From Nonlabens dokdonensis DSW-6 (GTDB lineage Bacteria > Bacteroidota > Bacteroidia > Flavobacteriales > Flavobacteriaceae), in the NCBI RefSeq assembly GCF_000332115.1, contig NC_020156.1:3039501-3103500 (forward strand): 64,000 nt of DNA. The letters run 5' to 3'. The translations under genes were made by a program, and so were the position numbers. The stretch's first letter is position 1. The number at the start of each line of letters is the position of its first letter. The notes under the pieces are model-generated. The model made no database searches. It had not been told where the DNA came from and was given only the letters and a program-made list of their open reading frames with translations. Of this stretch, positions 51,491 through 61,806 are shown in pieces.

Positions 51491-52379
51491 TAATCAATTT
51501 TACTATGCGCTCAAAGTCTGCTTTTGAGGCATAATTGATAGTAATTTTACCTTTTCCAGAACTAGACATCGTAGTAGTTACTTTAGTGTCAAGAAAAGAG
51601 TTCAAATGGCTTGTTTTCTCGGCTACATTTTCTGGTAAGGAGTTCTTTTTAGTTTGCTTTCGCGAAAGCGTACCAGTTTTCAAATCCTTTACTAGTTTCT
51701 CTGTATCTCTTACAGAAAGGCTTTCGGCTAGAATTTTTTGGTAAATATCTAACTGCTGTTCTAGACTTTCTAGGTTGATCAAAGCACGTCCATGACCCAT
51801 AGAAATAAACCCATCTCTCATACCTGTTTGAATGATAGGATCTAATTTTAAAAGTCTTAAGTAATTTGCTATTGCGCTACGAGATTTTCCTACACGATCA
51901 CTCATTTGCTCTTGTGTAAGATCTATTTCTTCTATTAATCGCTGGTAAGAAAGTGCGATTTCAATAGGATCTAAATCTTGACGCTGTATGTTTTCTACTA
52001 GTGCCATTTCTAGCGACTCCTGATCGTTTGCAATACGCACATAAGCAGGAATGGTTTCAATACCTAATAATTTGGAAGCACGACACCTACGTTCTCCAGA
52101 AACGAGTTCATACTTTCCAAAACCTTTTTTACGTACCGTAATAGGTTGTATAACGCCTAGTTCACTGATGGAAGATGCCAGTTCTCTTAATTGCTCTTCA
52201 TTAAAGCTCGTTCTAGGCTGAAAAGGATTCATGTCTATATCCTTCAAAGGAAGATCGATCACGTTTCCTACTATTTGATCGGCATTTTTATCTTCTGCCG
52301 TCTTGATATCATTGCTAGGATCTTTTAATAGAGCAGATAATCCTCTTCCTAGCGCTTGTTTCTTTGTTGCTTTGGCCAT
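51483..52379 (-). CDS. parB: Chromosome-partitioning protein ParB
   Basis: This encodes 298 residues. The ParB/Srx CTPase domain contains PFQPRTSFNEEQLRELA and VSGERRCRASKLLG (the GERR box), and the HTH includes EQMSDRVGKSRSAIANYLRLL. ParB loads at parS sites and spreads as a CTP-gated clamp. The palindrome is read as GTLSRKQTKK between the HTH and the C-terminal dimer domain, a natural linker. No parS sequence (TGTTTCACGTGAAACA) was seen in the window. Confidence 0.95.
   Translation of the reverse strand: MAKATKKQALGRGLSALLKDPSNDIKTAEDKNADQIVGNVIDLPLKDIDMNPFQPRTSFNEEQLRELASSISELGVIQPITVRKKGFGKYELVSGERRCRASKLLGIETIPAYVRIANDQESLEMALVENIQRQDLDPIEIALSYQRLIEEIDLTQEQMSDRVGKSRSAIANYLRLLKLDPIIQTGMRDGFISMGHGRALINLESLEQQLDIYQKILAESLSVRDTEKLVKDLKTGTLSRKQTKKNSLPENVAEKTSHLNSFLDTKVTTTMSSSGKGKITINYASKADFERIVKLINE
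51656..51669. repeat. CGCTTTCGCGAAAGCG palindrome, copy 8
   Basis: A 14-bp palindromic core gctttcgcgaaagc in the parB linker, in frame, encoding LSRK. Confidence 0.85.
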
Positions 52380-52384
52380 AGTGC

Positions 52385-53149
52385 TTAAGCGTTTTTCTGT
52401 ATAAGTTCATTTGCAAGACTCAAATAATTCTCTGAGCCTTTACTTGATGCATCATAGTTAATAATGCTTTCTCCGTATGATGGTGCTTCACTTAAACGTA
52501 CATTTCTTTGAATGATTGTCTTAAAAGTAAGTCCTTCAAAATGTTGATTTACTTCTTCCACCACTTGATTTGATAATCGCAATCTGCTATCGTACATAGT
52601 TAATAGTAATCCTTCTATATCAAGTTCTGTATTGTGGATCTTTTGAACACTTTTTATTGTGTTTAAAAGCTTACCTAGTCCTTCTAACGCAAAATACTCA
52701 CACTGGATAGGGATTAATACTGAATTACTAGCGGTAAGCGCATTTAAGGTAAGTAAGCCTAAAGAAGGTGCACAATCTATAATGATATAGTCATAATCAT
52801 CCTTCACTTCTTTTAACGCTTCTTTCATCATGTACTCGCGTTTTTCTTTATCAACGAGTTCAATTTCTATCGCAACAAGATCAATATGTGCTGGAATAAT
52901 ATCTACGTTAGGAGAATCGGTTGATAAAATTAATTCTTTAGGAGCAACAGAATTCTCAATTAACTGGTACGTACCTTGAGAAATAGATTCTACATCGATT
53001 CCTAAACCAGAAGTTGCATTTGCTTGCGGATCAGCATCTATGAGCAATACTTTCTTCTCCAAAACACCTAAACATGCCGCTAGATTTACTGCAGTAGTTG
53101 TTTTTCCTACACCACCTTTTTGATTTGCTATTGCAACTATTTTACCCAT
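52385..53149 (-). CDS. parA: Chromosome-partitioning ATPase ParA
   Basis: This encodes 254 residues. The deviant Walker A motif is NQKGGVGKTTTAVNLA (about 9-24), with DADPQANATSGLG and YIIIDCAPSLGLLTLNAL for the following boxes. It works with ParB in origin segregation. It is the first gene of a seven-gene minus-strand operon; the 270-bp region to the divergent glycosyltransferase should hold its promoter. Confidence 0.95.
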   Translation of the reverse strand: MGKIVAIANQKGGVGKTTTAVNLAACLGVLEKKVLLIDADPQANATSGLGIDVESISQGTYQLIENSVAPKELILSTDSPNVDIIPAHIDLVAIEIELVDKEKREYMMKEALKEVKDDYDYIIIDCAPSLGLLTLNALTASNSVLIPIQCEYFALEGLGKLLNTIKSVQKIHNTELDIEGLLLTMYDSRLRLSNQVVEEVNQHFEGLTFKTIIQRNVRLSEAPSYGESIINYDASSKGSENYLSLANELIQKNA

Positions 53150-53419
53150 GGAAGAATTTAAATTTTAAAATGCTAAAGTAAATATTTTACGGCGGATTTT
53201 AAGACCAATTATGATAATAAGATGAACAAGATTTTAAAGCTACTCAGGATGAGATTGCTATTGCAAGTAAACATAGAAATTTGTCATTTGAGATAGGTCT
53301 CCATGACTTAAAGCTGAGTAAACTGTTTAAGACCTGAGGTAACGACTATCTTAGATAGTTTATTTAAAAGTAAACGTCTTCATTCTTAGTTTTTGAAACA
53401 ATAAGTATAATTTTGTCTT

Positions 53420-54655
53420 ATGAAAAAACTCTTAGTATTAGGGAATAACTGGCCTGAGCCTACTACTACGGCAGCTGGATCAAGAATATTGCAATTATTA
53501 AAAATTTTCCAGAACGATGGATATGAAGTTCATTTTGCAAGTGCAGCTTCTAAAACGGCCTACTCCATAGATTTTAATCAACTTCTAATTAAAGAGCAAT
53601 CCATTGTTTTGAATAATCCTAGTTTTGATTTATATATAAAAGATTTGCAACCAGAATTAGTTATGTACGATCGATTCATGATAGAAGAGCAGTACAGCTG
53701 GCGCATAAGAGAAAATTCTCCTGAGACTAAACATATCTTAGATACAGAAGATTTACATTTTTTAAGAAAGGCTAGGGAAGAAGCCGTAAAAAAGAAGAAG
53801 GATGTTAACTTGTTCAATGAAACGGCGATGCGTGAAATAGCAGCTATTTATAGATGTGATCTCACCTTGATCATTTCTAAAGTCGAGTGTGAGATCCTTC
53901 AAACGTCATTTCAAATCGATAGTGATAAACTATTCTACCTTCCTTTTCTAGTGAATGAAGCCGAAATAGCAACCATTATGGAATATGCACTACCATTTAA
54001 GGCAAGAGCTCATTTTGTGATGATAGGTAATTCCCTGCACCAGCCTAATTATGATGCGATTTTGTTCATGAAAAAAGAAATCTGGCCACAAATTAGAAAT
54101 AATGATCCTAATGTAGAGCTACATATTTACGGTGCTTATCAAACTCAGAAGATTCTTCAATTAAACGATAAAAAATCTGGATTTTTAATAAAAGGTCATG
54201 CGTCAGATGCGATTGAAACGATTAGAAAATACCGTTTGCTTTTGGCTCCTATACGATATGGCGCAGGTCTGAAAGGTAAGATTTTTGATGCGATGAAAGC
54301 TGCGACTCCGGTAGCCATGACCACTATCGCTGCTGAAGGGATGTTTGAAAACACAGCAACTTATGGTTTTGTGGATGATGATCCTGTCAACTACGCCCAA
54401 AAATGTCTTCAACTATATAATTCAGAATCGGAGTGGCAATCTGTGAGTCTGGAAAATTCCCATATCTTGAAAAGTAATTATCTAGGTTCCGCTTTCGCGA
54501 AAGCGTTATTAACAAAAACCTCTCAACTTATTTCTTACAAATCTCCTGAAATTAACAGGAACAATTTTTCTTCAAAAATGTTGAATTACCATTCTAATAA
54601 AGCCACCAAATTTATGAGTAAATGGATTGAAGAAAGGAATGCAAGTCAGCGATGA
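53420..54655 (+). CDS. Glycosyltransferase (GT-B, GT4-like)
   Basis: This encodes 411 residues. It begins MKKLLVLGNNWPEPTTTAAG with an N-terminal Rossmann-type half. The C-terminal half has FVMIGNSLHQPNYDAI, VELHIYGAYQ, and LLAPIRYGAGLKGKIFDAMKAATPVAMT, the usual donor-binding E/K region of GT-B enzymes. The sugar and acceptor are unknown. The palindrome is read as GSAFAKALLT near residue 360. Cytoplasmic, probably acting on a cell-surface glycan. Confidence 0.85.
   Translation: MKKLLVLGNNWPEPTTTAAGSRILQLLKIFQNDGYEVHFASAASKTAYSIDFNQLLIKEQSIVLNNPSFDLYIKDLQPELVMYDRFMIEEQYSWRIRENSPETKHILDTEDLHFLRKAREEAVKKKKDVNLFNETAMREIAAIYRCDLTLIISKVECEILQTSFQIDSDKLFYLPFLVNEAEIATIMEYALPFKARAHFVMIGNSLHQPNYDAILFMKKEIWPQIRNNDPNVELHIYGAYQTQKILQLNDKKSGFLIKGHASDAIETIRKYRLLLAPIRYGAGLKGKIFDAMKAATPVAMTTIAAEGMFENTATYGFVDDDPVNYAQKCLQLYNSESEWQSVSLENSHILKSNYLGSAFAKALLTKTSQLISYKSPEINRNNFSSKMLNYHSNKATKFMSKWIEERNASQR
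54490..54505. repeat. CGCTTTCGCGAAAGCG palindrome, copy 9
   Basis: It lies in the glycosyltransferase gene, in frame, encoding SAFAKA. Confidence 0.9.
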
Positions 54656-55018
54656 ATTTAGTCGATAAACTCCATAATTATATTGATCTAAAGAGTTATA
54701 AATTAACTAGTGCCGTTTATCGATTTTATCATTTTATTAGACTGAAATTAACGTTTGTTAATCAAATTAAGTAACCAAAGTTAATTTTAGTAGTGATTTT
54801 TGTTAGATATAAAAGACTTAACATTTGTTCAAAGTTTACTTTTTCGATAAACGGTAAGCACTTTATCGATTAATGAAATTAACGTATTAATTTGATGCTA
54901 CTGATTACTAGTTAATTATCTTATGCGTGCATAATACTTATATGCAGTGCATAACACTTTACTTGTTTGAAAGGTATTGCACAACTATTCTTGTCGCAAT
55001 CACTCAAAAAGTGAAAAC
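54656..55018 (+). promoter_or_regulatory. Upstream region with TTTATCGAT motifs
   Basis: 363 bp with no gene. Copies of the same word as before the paralogue at 38677 occur at 54662-54670 (TCGATAAAC), 54716-54725 (TTTATCGATT), 54843-54852 (TTCGATAAAC) and 54862-54873 (TTTATCGATTAA). TTTGTTAAT is also present near 54753. The set suggests a shared transcription factor for the two giant genes. Confidence 0.5.
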
Positions 55019-58000
55019 ATGAATAAAATTACATACTTAAACCGAAGGAATATCATCCTTCTTTTTTTCTTTTTTGTCTTACAAATATCGTGGAGTCAGG
55101 TAACGATTTACGATGCAAATTTCAGTAACTATTCCGGATCAAATTTCTGGACACAAAATGTAGTTTCAGGTTCAGGATGGTCCATTGGAGCAAATGCTGG
55201 GCATCCTTTTGGAGACGGAAATTATATGTTTAGCTCAAAAGATGCAAACGGCCGGTATTTACCTAATACTAATAGTTCCATAACATCTCCAGTAATTGAC
55301 CTTACTGGTTATGATAGGATGACTTTCTCAATGGACATAGATAGTAAGTTTCCTAACACCTATGATGGTTTTCATATCGAATACACAAATGATGGTATTG
55401 AGTGGATTGTACTAGGTAAAATAGATGATAGAGCTGTAAATTGGTATAATTTCGGTAGCTTGTCTGGTACAACTGCTTTTGGCTTTGGTAATTGGACAGG
55501 TGACAGGACTTGGGAAACTGTATCTATCGATTTGCCTTCGCAAGGGTTTGACAACCAGTCTAATGTTAGATTTAGAATTGTATTGGGAACAAGTGGATAT
55601 AATCATGATATAGGCGTAGCCTTTGATAATGTGAAAATTGTAGGTTATTCTCAACAAGTAAAAAATTATTCAGATTGTGGTCTCGGTATAGGTCAAAACT
55701 TAGAACTATGGTTGAATACAAGAACTCTTGCTGGTTTAAGCGATGGCGACCGTGTAAGTCAGTGGACTAATATATCATCACTTAATCCACTATCAAATAT
55801 TAGTGCAGAGTGGACCAGTGCCACGTCTAGTGGAGCATTGCGTCCTACTTATTATGATAATCCTGCAAAAAACACCAACTTTAATCCAGTTGTATCTTTT
55901 GATGGTACTAATGAAATGTTTGGGAAATCTGGATTTTATAATAGAGATATATTTATTGTGATCAATCCGACGGCTACTATAAGTGCATCTCGTCCTACTG
56001 AAGACGTTTTCTTAGGTGATGATTATTTAACTTATGCGGGAAGTCAAGATGTTACAGGTATCTCAATTAATGACACATCAGCAAGATATGGACCTTATCC
56101 AGACATTGCGGCTTATAATCAGGGAGCGCAAGCTTCTTATGGTCGTGCCATTGTTCATCCTACTCTTGTTTATGATAGACCAGTGATCTTTAATGCGAGA
56201 CTTAACGCTACTGGCGATGGAATGGATCTTTACCTCGATGGAGTTGATCTAGGTCTAACTTTAGATCCTGCCTTGATGCGAGAAGAAAATGCCACGACTT
56301 TTAAAGATATCCTTAATTCTAGATATTGGTTAGGTAGATCAGAGTTTTTTGGACCTAGTTTTACAGGAGATATTCTGGAGATCATGTCTTTCTCTGAGCG
56401 TAAACCAGATATAGATAGACAGCGTTTAGAATCTTACCTAGCTGTAAAATACGGTATCACTCTAGGGTTATTTGCAGTTCCTGAAATTAATCTTCCGCAT
56501 GTTCCAGGTGCTTATTTTGATTCTGATGGGAATCCGCTTTGGAATGCCGTTAGCGATGCTGGTTATACCTATAATGTAGCAGGAATAGGTTATGATGACT
56601 GTTCTTTACTAAATCAGAAGCAAGCAAAAAGTGTGGACCCATTTACGTTTATCACAGTTGGTCTTGGGGATATTTATGACACTAATAGTGCTAATCCGAG
56701 TACATTTGAAGCAAGTGGAGATTTTCTAATGTGGGGTAGCACTCGATCCACACTTACCGCTTTGCCTGATGCGTTAGAAGTGACTTTAGGTCCTAGTTTA
56801 GTAACGACCTTTACTGATGTGACAGAACGTACTTGGAAATTCAAGGAAATATCTCAGGTTGGTAATGACATTCCTGAAGTAAAATTATCGGTTTCTACCA
56901 CTGGTTTAGCTTCCTTACCTACACTAGTAGGAAATGATGCATATGTTATGATTTTAGCCGATGACGATGCCTTTACGACAAATGTAGAAACAGTATTTCT
57001 AGAAACAGAAGGTACTAATCAAACTGCTTTCTATGATTTTGATGGAACACGTTATGTGAAATTTGGAGTGGCGCATGAGGTGATAGCTTCAAAAGATATT
57101 CTTTTTGATGGAACTAATGACTATGTTGCTATGGGCGACGAGTTAGAATTGTCTGGCGATTATACCATCTCTGCTTGGGTAAAAACCAATGGTTCTAATT
57201 CTAATGGAACTAATAAAACTATTGTTTCAAAACGTGGGTCAGGAACCGATGGATATCACTTTTACTTAAGAGATGATAACCACATTGAAATGACGCACAA
57301 TGGAAGCTCTACAATAACAAGTAATACTGCTCTTAATGATGGTGTTTGGTATTATTTGACATTGACATATGATTCAGGTCAAGCAAGTCTTTACATTGAT
57401 GGTTTTAGAGACAGAAGAAGAAATATTGACCCAACTTCTACAAATACTTCTAAGTTTTGTATCGGTTCTAGATATGTGGATAAAAATAATATTCTTGATA
57501 ACTTTTCAGGTAGCATCGATGAAATTAGAATCTTTAATGAGGCTATTTCACAGCGACAAATTAGATTCCTAATGAATCAAGAAATTGAAAAGGATGGAAC
57601 TGGTATTAAAGGAGCTATAATACCCAATACTATTTCTAGAAATGATATTTCTAGCCTAGAATGGGACTCCTTAGAAGCTTATTTCAACATGAATACTTAC
57701 ATAGGAACTCATTTAAATGACGCATCTGGTAAAAAGCACCGAGGTAGTTTGATACAGCCAGATAACTTTAATATTAATGAGCAAACGGCACCACTGCCAT
57801 ATATTTCAAATAGCGATGCTGATTGGAATACTGCGGCTGCTTGGACTAATGGAGATTCCATGTTTATTCCAGGCTCAAGAAGATTGATAAATGGAAACAA
57901 TAGGTCTATAAATTGGAACATAGCGGTTGTAAATCATGAAATCACAGCAGATAACAGAAACTACACCTTATTAAGTCTAGAAGTCTCTAATACAGGAAAA

Positions 58001-59653
58001 TTACTTGTTGAAAATGATAGAGGACTAACACTTACGCATCAATTGAAATTGGACGGTAGTATTGATCTTGTAGGTGAATCTCAGTTAATACAACAAAACA
58101 ATAGTGACTTAGTGGCTTCCACTACTGGTAAAATAGAAATAGACCAGCAAGGAACTTCGAATAACTTTGATTATAATTATTGGAGTTCTCCAGTGAGCAC
58201 GATCAATGATGGCACAAACAACAATGGATTCTCTATTGCTGAAGTTTTAAAAGATGGAACTTTGGTAAACAATCCTCGTGATTTGACATTTACAGCTCGT
58301 AATGTGCCTAATGGTACTCCTGGAACAGCAAGTGTAGCAGCTACTATTTCTGGTAGATGGTTATGGAAGTATGGTAATACAACGAGTAATACCTACGCAA
58401 ATTGGGAATATGCTGGACCAGATGGTAATCAATTTACTGGTGAAGGATGGACCATGAAAGGAACAGGAGCAGCTGGAACAACTCAAAACTATGTATTTGT
58501 AGGTAAACCTAATAATGGTAATATCAATCTAGATATAGATAATGGCAACGACTACCTTGTAGGGAATCCATACCCTAGCGCACTAGATGCTCATGAATTT
58601 ATTAGTGATAATCCTGATACCGATGGAACGGTTTACTTCTGGGAACATTGGGGTGGAAATACGCACATTCTTGCAAACTATCAAGGAGGTTATGCCACTT
58701 ATAATTATTCTGGTGGAGTAGGTAATGCAACCATTGGAACCTCAAACCCAGATGTAAATCAAGGAGGAATACCTACTAAACGACCAGAGCAATTTATACC
58801 TGTAGGTCAAGGTTTCTTTGTTACTGGAATAAATGATAATGGACAGATTCGCTTTAGAAATGATCAAAGACAGTTTGTAAAAGAGTCTAGTGGACAAAGT
58901 TTATTTGTGTCAGCACCTGGTGCTTCACCTATTGCTGCTGCCGGAGACATCAATACTCCTACTGACCCACGTATGAAAATAAGAATAGGTTTTGATTCTT
59001 CAAATCTTATCCATAGACAGTTGCTTGTTACCGTTGATAGTAGTGCCACATTTGGAATAGATAGAGGTTATGATGGTAAATTACTAGATGAACAAATGGA
59101 CGATATGGCCTGGAAATCTTCAAACGAGAAGCTTACTATTCAAGGTATTCCATCGGTAAACGATCTAACAGAATTACCACTTTTCATTAAAATAAATAAC
59201 GATAGCACATTTAATATTGTGATAGATGAGTTGAGAAATGTACCTGTAGATCAAGATGTATTTGTAAAAGATGCCGTGTTAAATACTTATACAGACATTA
59301 AAAACGGTAGTTATACTAGTCCTATGCTTGCCTCAGGAACTTACGAAGATCGTTTTTCTATCACTTTTTCTCAACAGTCTACTTTGAGTGAAGAAGTGCC
59401 TCTTATTAATGATAATGATCTTATAGTTTTTACTCCTAGCGGATTAGAACAATTGCACGTTAAGAAGTCTAATACGATATTATTAGAAGACCTTACTCTT
59501 ATCAATATGTTAGGGCAAAATGTGAAAACTTACGATATCTCAAATGAAAACGATATTATCAAAGTGGATATTTCACAATTAGCAAGCGGAAACTACATTG
59601 TTAAGATGAATTCTAATTATGGTATTTTAACTAGAAAAGTTATCATAGAATAA
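55019..59653 (+). CDS. Giant T9SS-secreted LamG surface protein, paralogue
   Basis: I start this at MNKITYLNRRNIILLF, which gives a signal peptide ending SWSQ (1544 residues); the frame is open 14 codons further from a TTG. The N-terminal part has FDNVKIVGYS and a jelly-roll-like region. About 690-850 is a LamG domain (DILFDGTNDYVAMGDE, WYYLTLTYDSGQASLYIDG). The C-terminal half carries the same long segment as the minus-strand paralogue (GNDYLVGNPYPSALDAHEF, TKRPEQFIPVGQGFFVTG) and ends in a type A T9SS sorting domain (LTLINMLGQNVKTYDIS, GILTRKVII). It lacks the choice-of-anchor-D-like domain. Likely surface glycan-binding or adhesive. Confidence 0.85.
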   Translation: MNKITYLNRRNIILLFFFFVLQISWSQVTIYDANFSNYSGSNFWTQNVVSGSGWSIGANAGHPFGDGNYMFSSKDANGRYLPNTNSSITSPVIDLTGYDRMTFSMDIDSKFPNTYDGFHIEYTNDGIEWIVLGKIDDRAVNWYNFGSLSGTTAFGFGNWTGDRTWETVSIDLPSQGFDNQSNVRFRIVLGTSGYNHDIGVAFDNVKIVGYSQQVKNYSDCGLGIGQNLELWLNTRTLAGLSDGDRVSQWTNISSLNPLSNISAEWTSATSSGALRPTYYDNPAKNTNFNPVVSFDGTNEMFGKSGFYNRDIFIVINPTATISASRPTEDVFLGDDYLTYAGSQDVTGISINDTSARYGPYPDIAAYNQGAQASYGRAIVHPTLVYDRPVIFNARLNATGDGMDLYLDGVDLGLTLDPALMREENATTFKDILNSRYWLGRSEFFGPSFTGDILEIMSFSERKPDIDRQRLESYLAVKYGITLGLFAVPEINLPHVPGAYFDSDGNPLWNAVSDAGYTYNVAGIGYDDCSLLNQKQAKSVDPFTFITVGLGDIYDTNSANPSTFEASGDFLMWGSTRSTLTALPDALEVTLGPSLVTTFTDVTERTWKFKEISQVGNDIPEVKLSVSTTGLASLPTLVGNDAYVMILADDDAFTTNVETVFLETEGTNQTAFYDFDGTRYVKFGVAHEVIASKDILFDGTNDYVAMGDELELSGDYTISAWVKTNGSNSNGTNKTIVSKRGSGTDGYHFYLRDDNHIEMTHNGSSTITSNTALNDGVWYYLTLTYDSGQASLYIDGFRDRRRNIDPTSTNTSKFCIGSRYVDKNNILDNFSGSIDEIRIFNEAISQRQIRFLMNQEIEKDGTGIKGAIIPNTISRNDISSLEWDSLEAYFNMNTYIGTHLNDASGKKHRGSLIQPDNFNINEQTAPLPYISNSDADWNTAAAWTNGDSMFIPGSRRLINGNNRSINWNIAVVNHEITADNRNYTLLSLEVSNTGKLLVENDRGLTLTHQLKLDGSIDLVGESQLIQQNNSDLVASTTGKIEIDQQGTSNNFDYNYWSSPVSTINDGTNNNGFSIAEVLKDGTLVNNPRDLTFTARNVPNGTPGTASVAATISGRWLWKYGNTTSNTYANWEYAGPDGNQFTGEGWTMKGTGAAGTTQNYVFVGKPNNGNINLDIDNGNDYLVGNPYPSALDAHEFISDNPDTDGTVYFWEHWGGNTHILANYQGGYATYNYSGGVGNATIGTSNPDVNQGGIPTKRPEQFIPVGQGFFVTGINDNGQIRFRNDQRQFVKESSGQSLFVSAPGASPIAAAGDINTPTDPRMKIRIGFDSSNLIHRQLLVTVDSSATFGIDRGYDGKLLDEQMDDMAWKSSNEKLTIQGIPSVNDLTELPLFIKINNDSTFNIVIDELRNVPVDQDVFVKDAVLNTYTDIKNGSYTSPMLASGTYEDRFSITFSQQSTLSEEVPLINDNDLIVFTPSGLEQLHVKKSNTILLEDLTLINMLGQNVKTYDISNENDIIKVDISQLASGNYIVKMNSNYGILTRKVIIE

Positions 59654-59677
59654 TTGATATAACTCATATTTTATACT

Positions 59678-59712
59678 AAACAAGCCTGTTCTAATTAAGA
59701 GCAGGCTTGTTT
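59678..59712 (+). terminator. Intrinsic terminator
   Basis: A 15-bp stem with one G-U pair (59678-59692 with 59698-59712) and T-rich tail, 24 bp after the giant gene's stop. Confidence 0.85.
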
Positions 59713-59781
59713 GTTATAACTCGTTTCAGAGCCGGCAAACTTATTTAAATACACTTAATGATGCATTTGATTGTTATAATT

Positions 59782-59798
59782 CCGCTTTCGCGAAAGCG
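59782..59798. repeat. CGCTTTCGCGAAAGCG palindrome, copy 10
   Basis: It lies in the intergenic region between the giant gene and the convergent DUF808 gene. Confidence 0.9.
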
Positions 59799-59845
59799 AG
59801 ATAAAAACAGTCCTAACTACATTTATATAACTCAAACGACTTTAT

Positions 59846-60727
59846 CTACACACCAACTTTTTTCTGGAAGAACAAAAATTTAAAAAGCTTGAAAACGGCC
59901 AGCGATACTATTCCTACTGCAAGACCGGTTATAAACTCTGCGATAATGGATGGAAGTGCGTGCAATAATTCTTCTATCATATGAATATTATGTAAAAAGA
60001 TCCCGCCGGCAACCAAAAGCAAAGCGATAGTCCCAATAACCGATAGGCTTTTGATAATCCATGGTAGGGCATTTACTAGAAAAGTACCAATGAATTTAGA
60101 AATACTTTTTTTACCATCACTCAACTTTATAAGTCTTACACCTAGATCATCCATTCTTACGATACCAGCGACGATACCATAAACTCCTATCGTTGCAATT
60201 ATCGCAACAACTGAAACAACTAATATCTGGTTTAAAATAGGTTCCTCTACAACAGAGCTCAAAGCGATAATCACAATCTCTACCGATAGAATAAAATCAG
60301 TCACAATCGCCGATTTAATTTTATCTTTCTCTAGTGCTAGAATTTCTTCTTCAGTTAATTCTGGTGCTGCAATCGTTGCTTCAGGCGATTCATGAGGGAA
60401 AATCCATTCGTAGATTTTCTCAGCTCCTTCAAAGGCGAGATAAATAGCTCCTAGCAGTAAAATTATAGTAACTACTACAGGTAAAAATGCACTTAACAAA
60501 AATGCGATAGGTAGAATGATCAATTTGTTGATAAACGACCCTTTAGTGATTGCCCATAAAACTGGTATCTCTCTAGAAGAAACAAATCCAGAAGCTTTCT
60601 CTGCATTTACGGCTAGATCATCTCCTAAAATCCCTGCTGTTTTTTTGGTAGCAATCTTACTCATAGAAGCAACATCATCCATAAGAACACCTATATCATC
60701 TAGTAAAGCAAAAAATCCTGAAGCCAT
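59846..60727 (-). CDS. DUF808 family membrane protein
   Basis: This encodes 293 residues. The N-terminus MASGFFALLDDIGVLMDDVA and GILGDDLAVNAEKASGF are hallmarks of DUF808 (YedI-like). Six or so hydrophobic helices follow. Function unknown; it is an inner-membrane protein. Confidence 0.9.
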   Translation of the reverse strand: MASGFFALLDDIGVLMDDVASMSKIATKKTAGILGDDLAVNAEKASGFVSSREIPVLWAITKGSFINKLIILPIAFLLSAFLPVVVTIILLLGAIYLAFEGAEKIYEWIFPHESPEATIAAPELTEEEILALEKDKIKSAIVTDFILSVEIVIIALSSVVEEPILNQILVVSVVAIIATIGVYGIVAGIVRMDDLGVRLIKLSDGKKSISKFIGTFLVNALPWIIKSLSVIGTIALLLVAGGIFLHNIHMIEELLHALPSIIAEFITGLAVGIVSLAVFKLFKFLFFQKKVGV

Positions 60728-60891
60728 TTATAAGTTTTTAATTCACTGTAAAAGTAAAATATTTTAGTGCCTTTGAAAGGCAAACTGATGTTAAGAAATG
60801 AAAGGTCGTTTGTGAACTTAGCAGGAGTTTCCTCTAAATATGCTCTATTCAAAATCTACTTTACTCTTAGGAAACTGCTGGTTTTTGTAAT

Positions 60892-61548
60892 TTAGGATTG
60901 ATTGCTTTCATTTATGGCCTCTTGCAGTACTTTTTCAAAAACCTCCACTGGTTGTGCTCCAGTCACTGCACTTTTTCTATCAAAAACAATCGTAGGCACA
61001 GAATTTACACCCAAGTTTTTCCAATAGTTTTGTTTGTCCCTTATTTCTTTTTGGGTTTCTTTATCTTCTAACCTACTAAAAGCTTCTTCCACATTTAATT
61101 CTGCTTCTTGTAAGGCTTGTTTTAATATCTCTCGATCAGACACATCATTATTATTTGTGAAAAATGATTTGGTTAATATCATTTTGAGCTCTGTTTGCTT
61201 ATCAAACTCCTTAGCATATTCTAATAAAATATGCGCTTCAAAAGTATTGGACATTCTCATGTCATCATTATAATTAAATACAAAATCAACTTCGGCACCA
61301 GCAGCTTTCATTTGTTGTTGCATTTGTGCGTGCTGTTCAGGACCAGCGCCATATTTTTCAGCGAGATGTTGTTGTAAATTTTGACCTTCTGATGGCATAT
61401 TGGGGTTCAACTCAAATGGTTGCCATTCTAATTCTATTTGATCTTCTATCCCTAAATTTTTAATAGCCTTTTCTAGACGTTTGTAACCTATGGTACACCA
61501 TGGACATACTACATCAGATATAATATCAATTTTTAATTTACGTTTCAT
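60892..61548 (-). CDS. DsbA-family oxidoreductase (FrnE-like)
   Basis: This encodes 218 residues. The thioredoxin-fold active site is IISDVVCPWCTIGYKRLE (Cys15 and Cys18), followed by WQPFELNPNMPSEG and the cis-Pro loop GVNSVPTIVFDRK. There is no signal peptide, so it is a cytoplasmic FrnE/2-hydroxychromene-isomerase-type protein rather than a periplasmic DsbA. The substrate is unknown. Confidence 0.88.
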   Translation of the reverse strand: MKRKLKIDIISDVVCPWCTIGYKRLEKAIKNLGIEDQIELEWQPFELNPNMPSEGQNLQQHLAEKYGAGPEQHAQMQQQMKAAGAEVDFVFNYNDDMRMSNTFEAHILLEYAKEFDKQTELKMILTKSFFTNNNDVSDREILKQALQEAELNVEEAFSRLEDKETQKEIRDKQNYWKNLGVNSVPTIVFDRKSAVTGAQPVEVFEKVLQEAINESNQS

Positions 61549-61697
61549 ACGATTAGTTTTTATTCTACTGCCGCGAAAACAAAATTATAAAAAGCTCTTT
61601 GTAGCAATTGACTCTTTAAGGGAATTATGGGAAAAAGTAAGAAACTATTATTAATAGTAGTAGTGACAAATAAATTTTTAAAACAACGTTTTTTTTA

Positions 61698-61790
61698 GCA
61701 AAATAAGGACTGATTTATGATGATTGTTATAGAAGTACTACAGTGCCTATAATAATAGAGATTTTACTTAATTTTTACCACAGTACTTTG
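61698..61790 (+). mobile_element. Solo right-end remnant of the IS110 element, remote from the array
   Basis: 93 bp align with the last part of the IS110 element with scattered changes (GGACTGATTTATGATGATTG, then ACCACAGTACT). Its right end runs into TTGTTGCCAAC at the 3' end of the next gene, just as at the array sites, though this locus is 33 kb away from the recombinase. Confidence 0.75.
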
Positions 61791-61806
61791 TTGCCAACAG
61801 TATTTT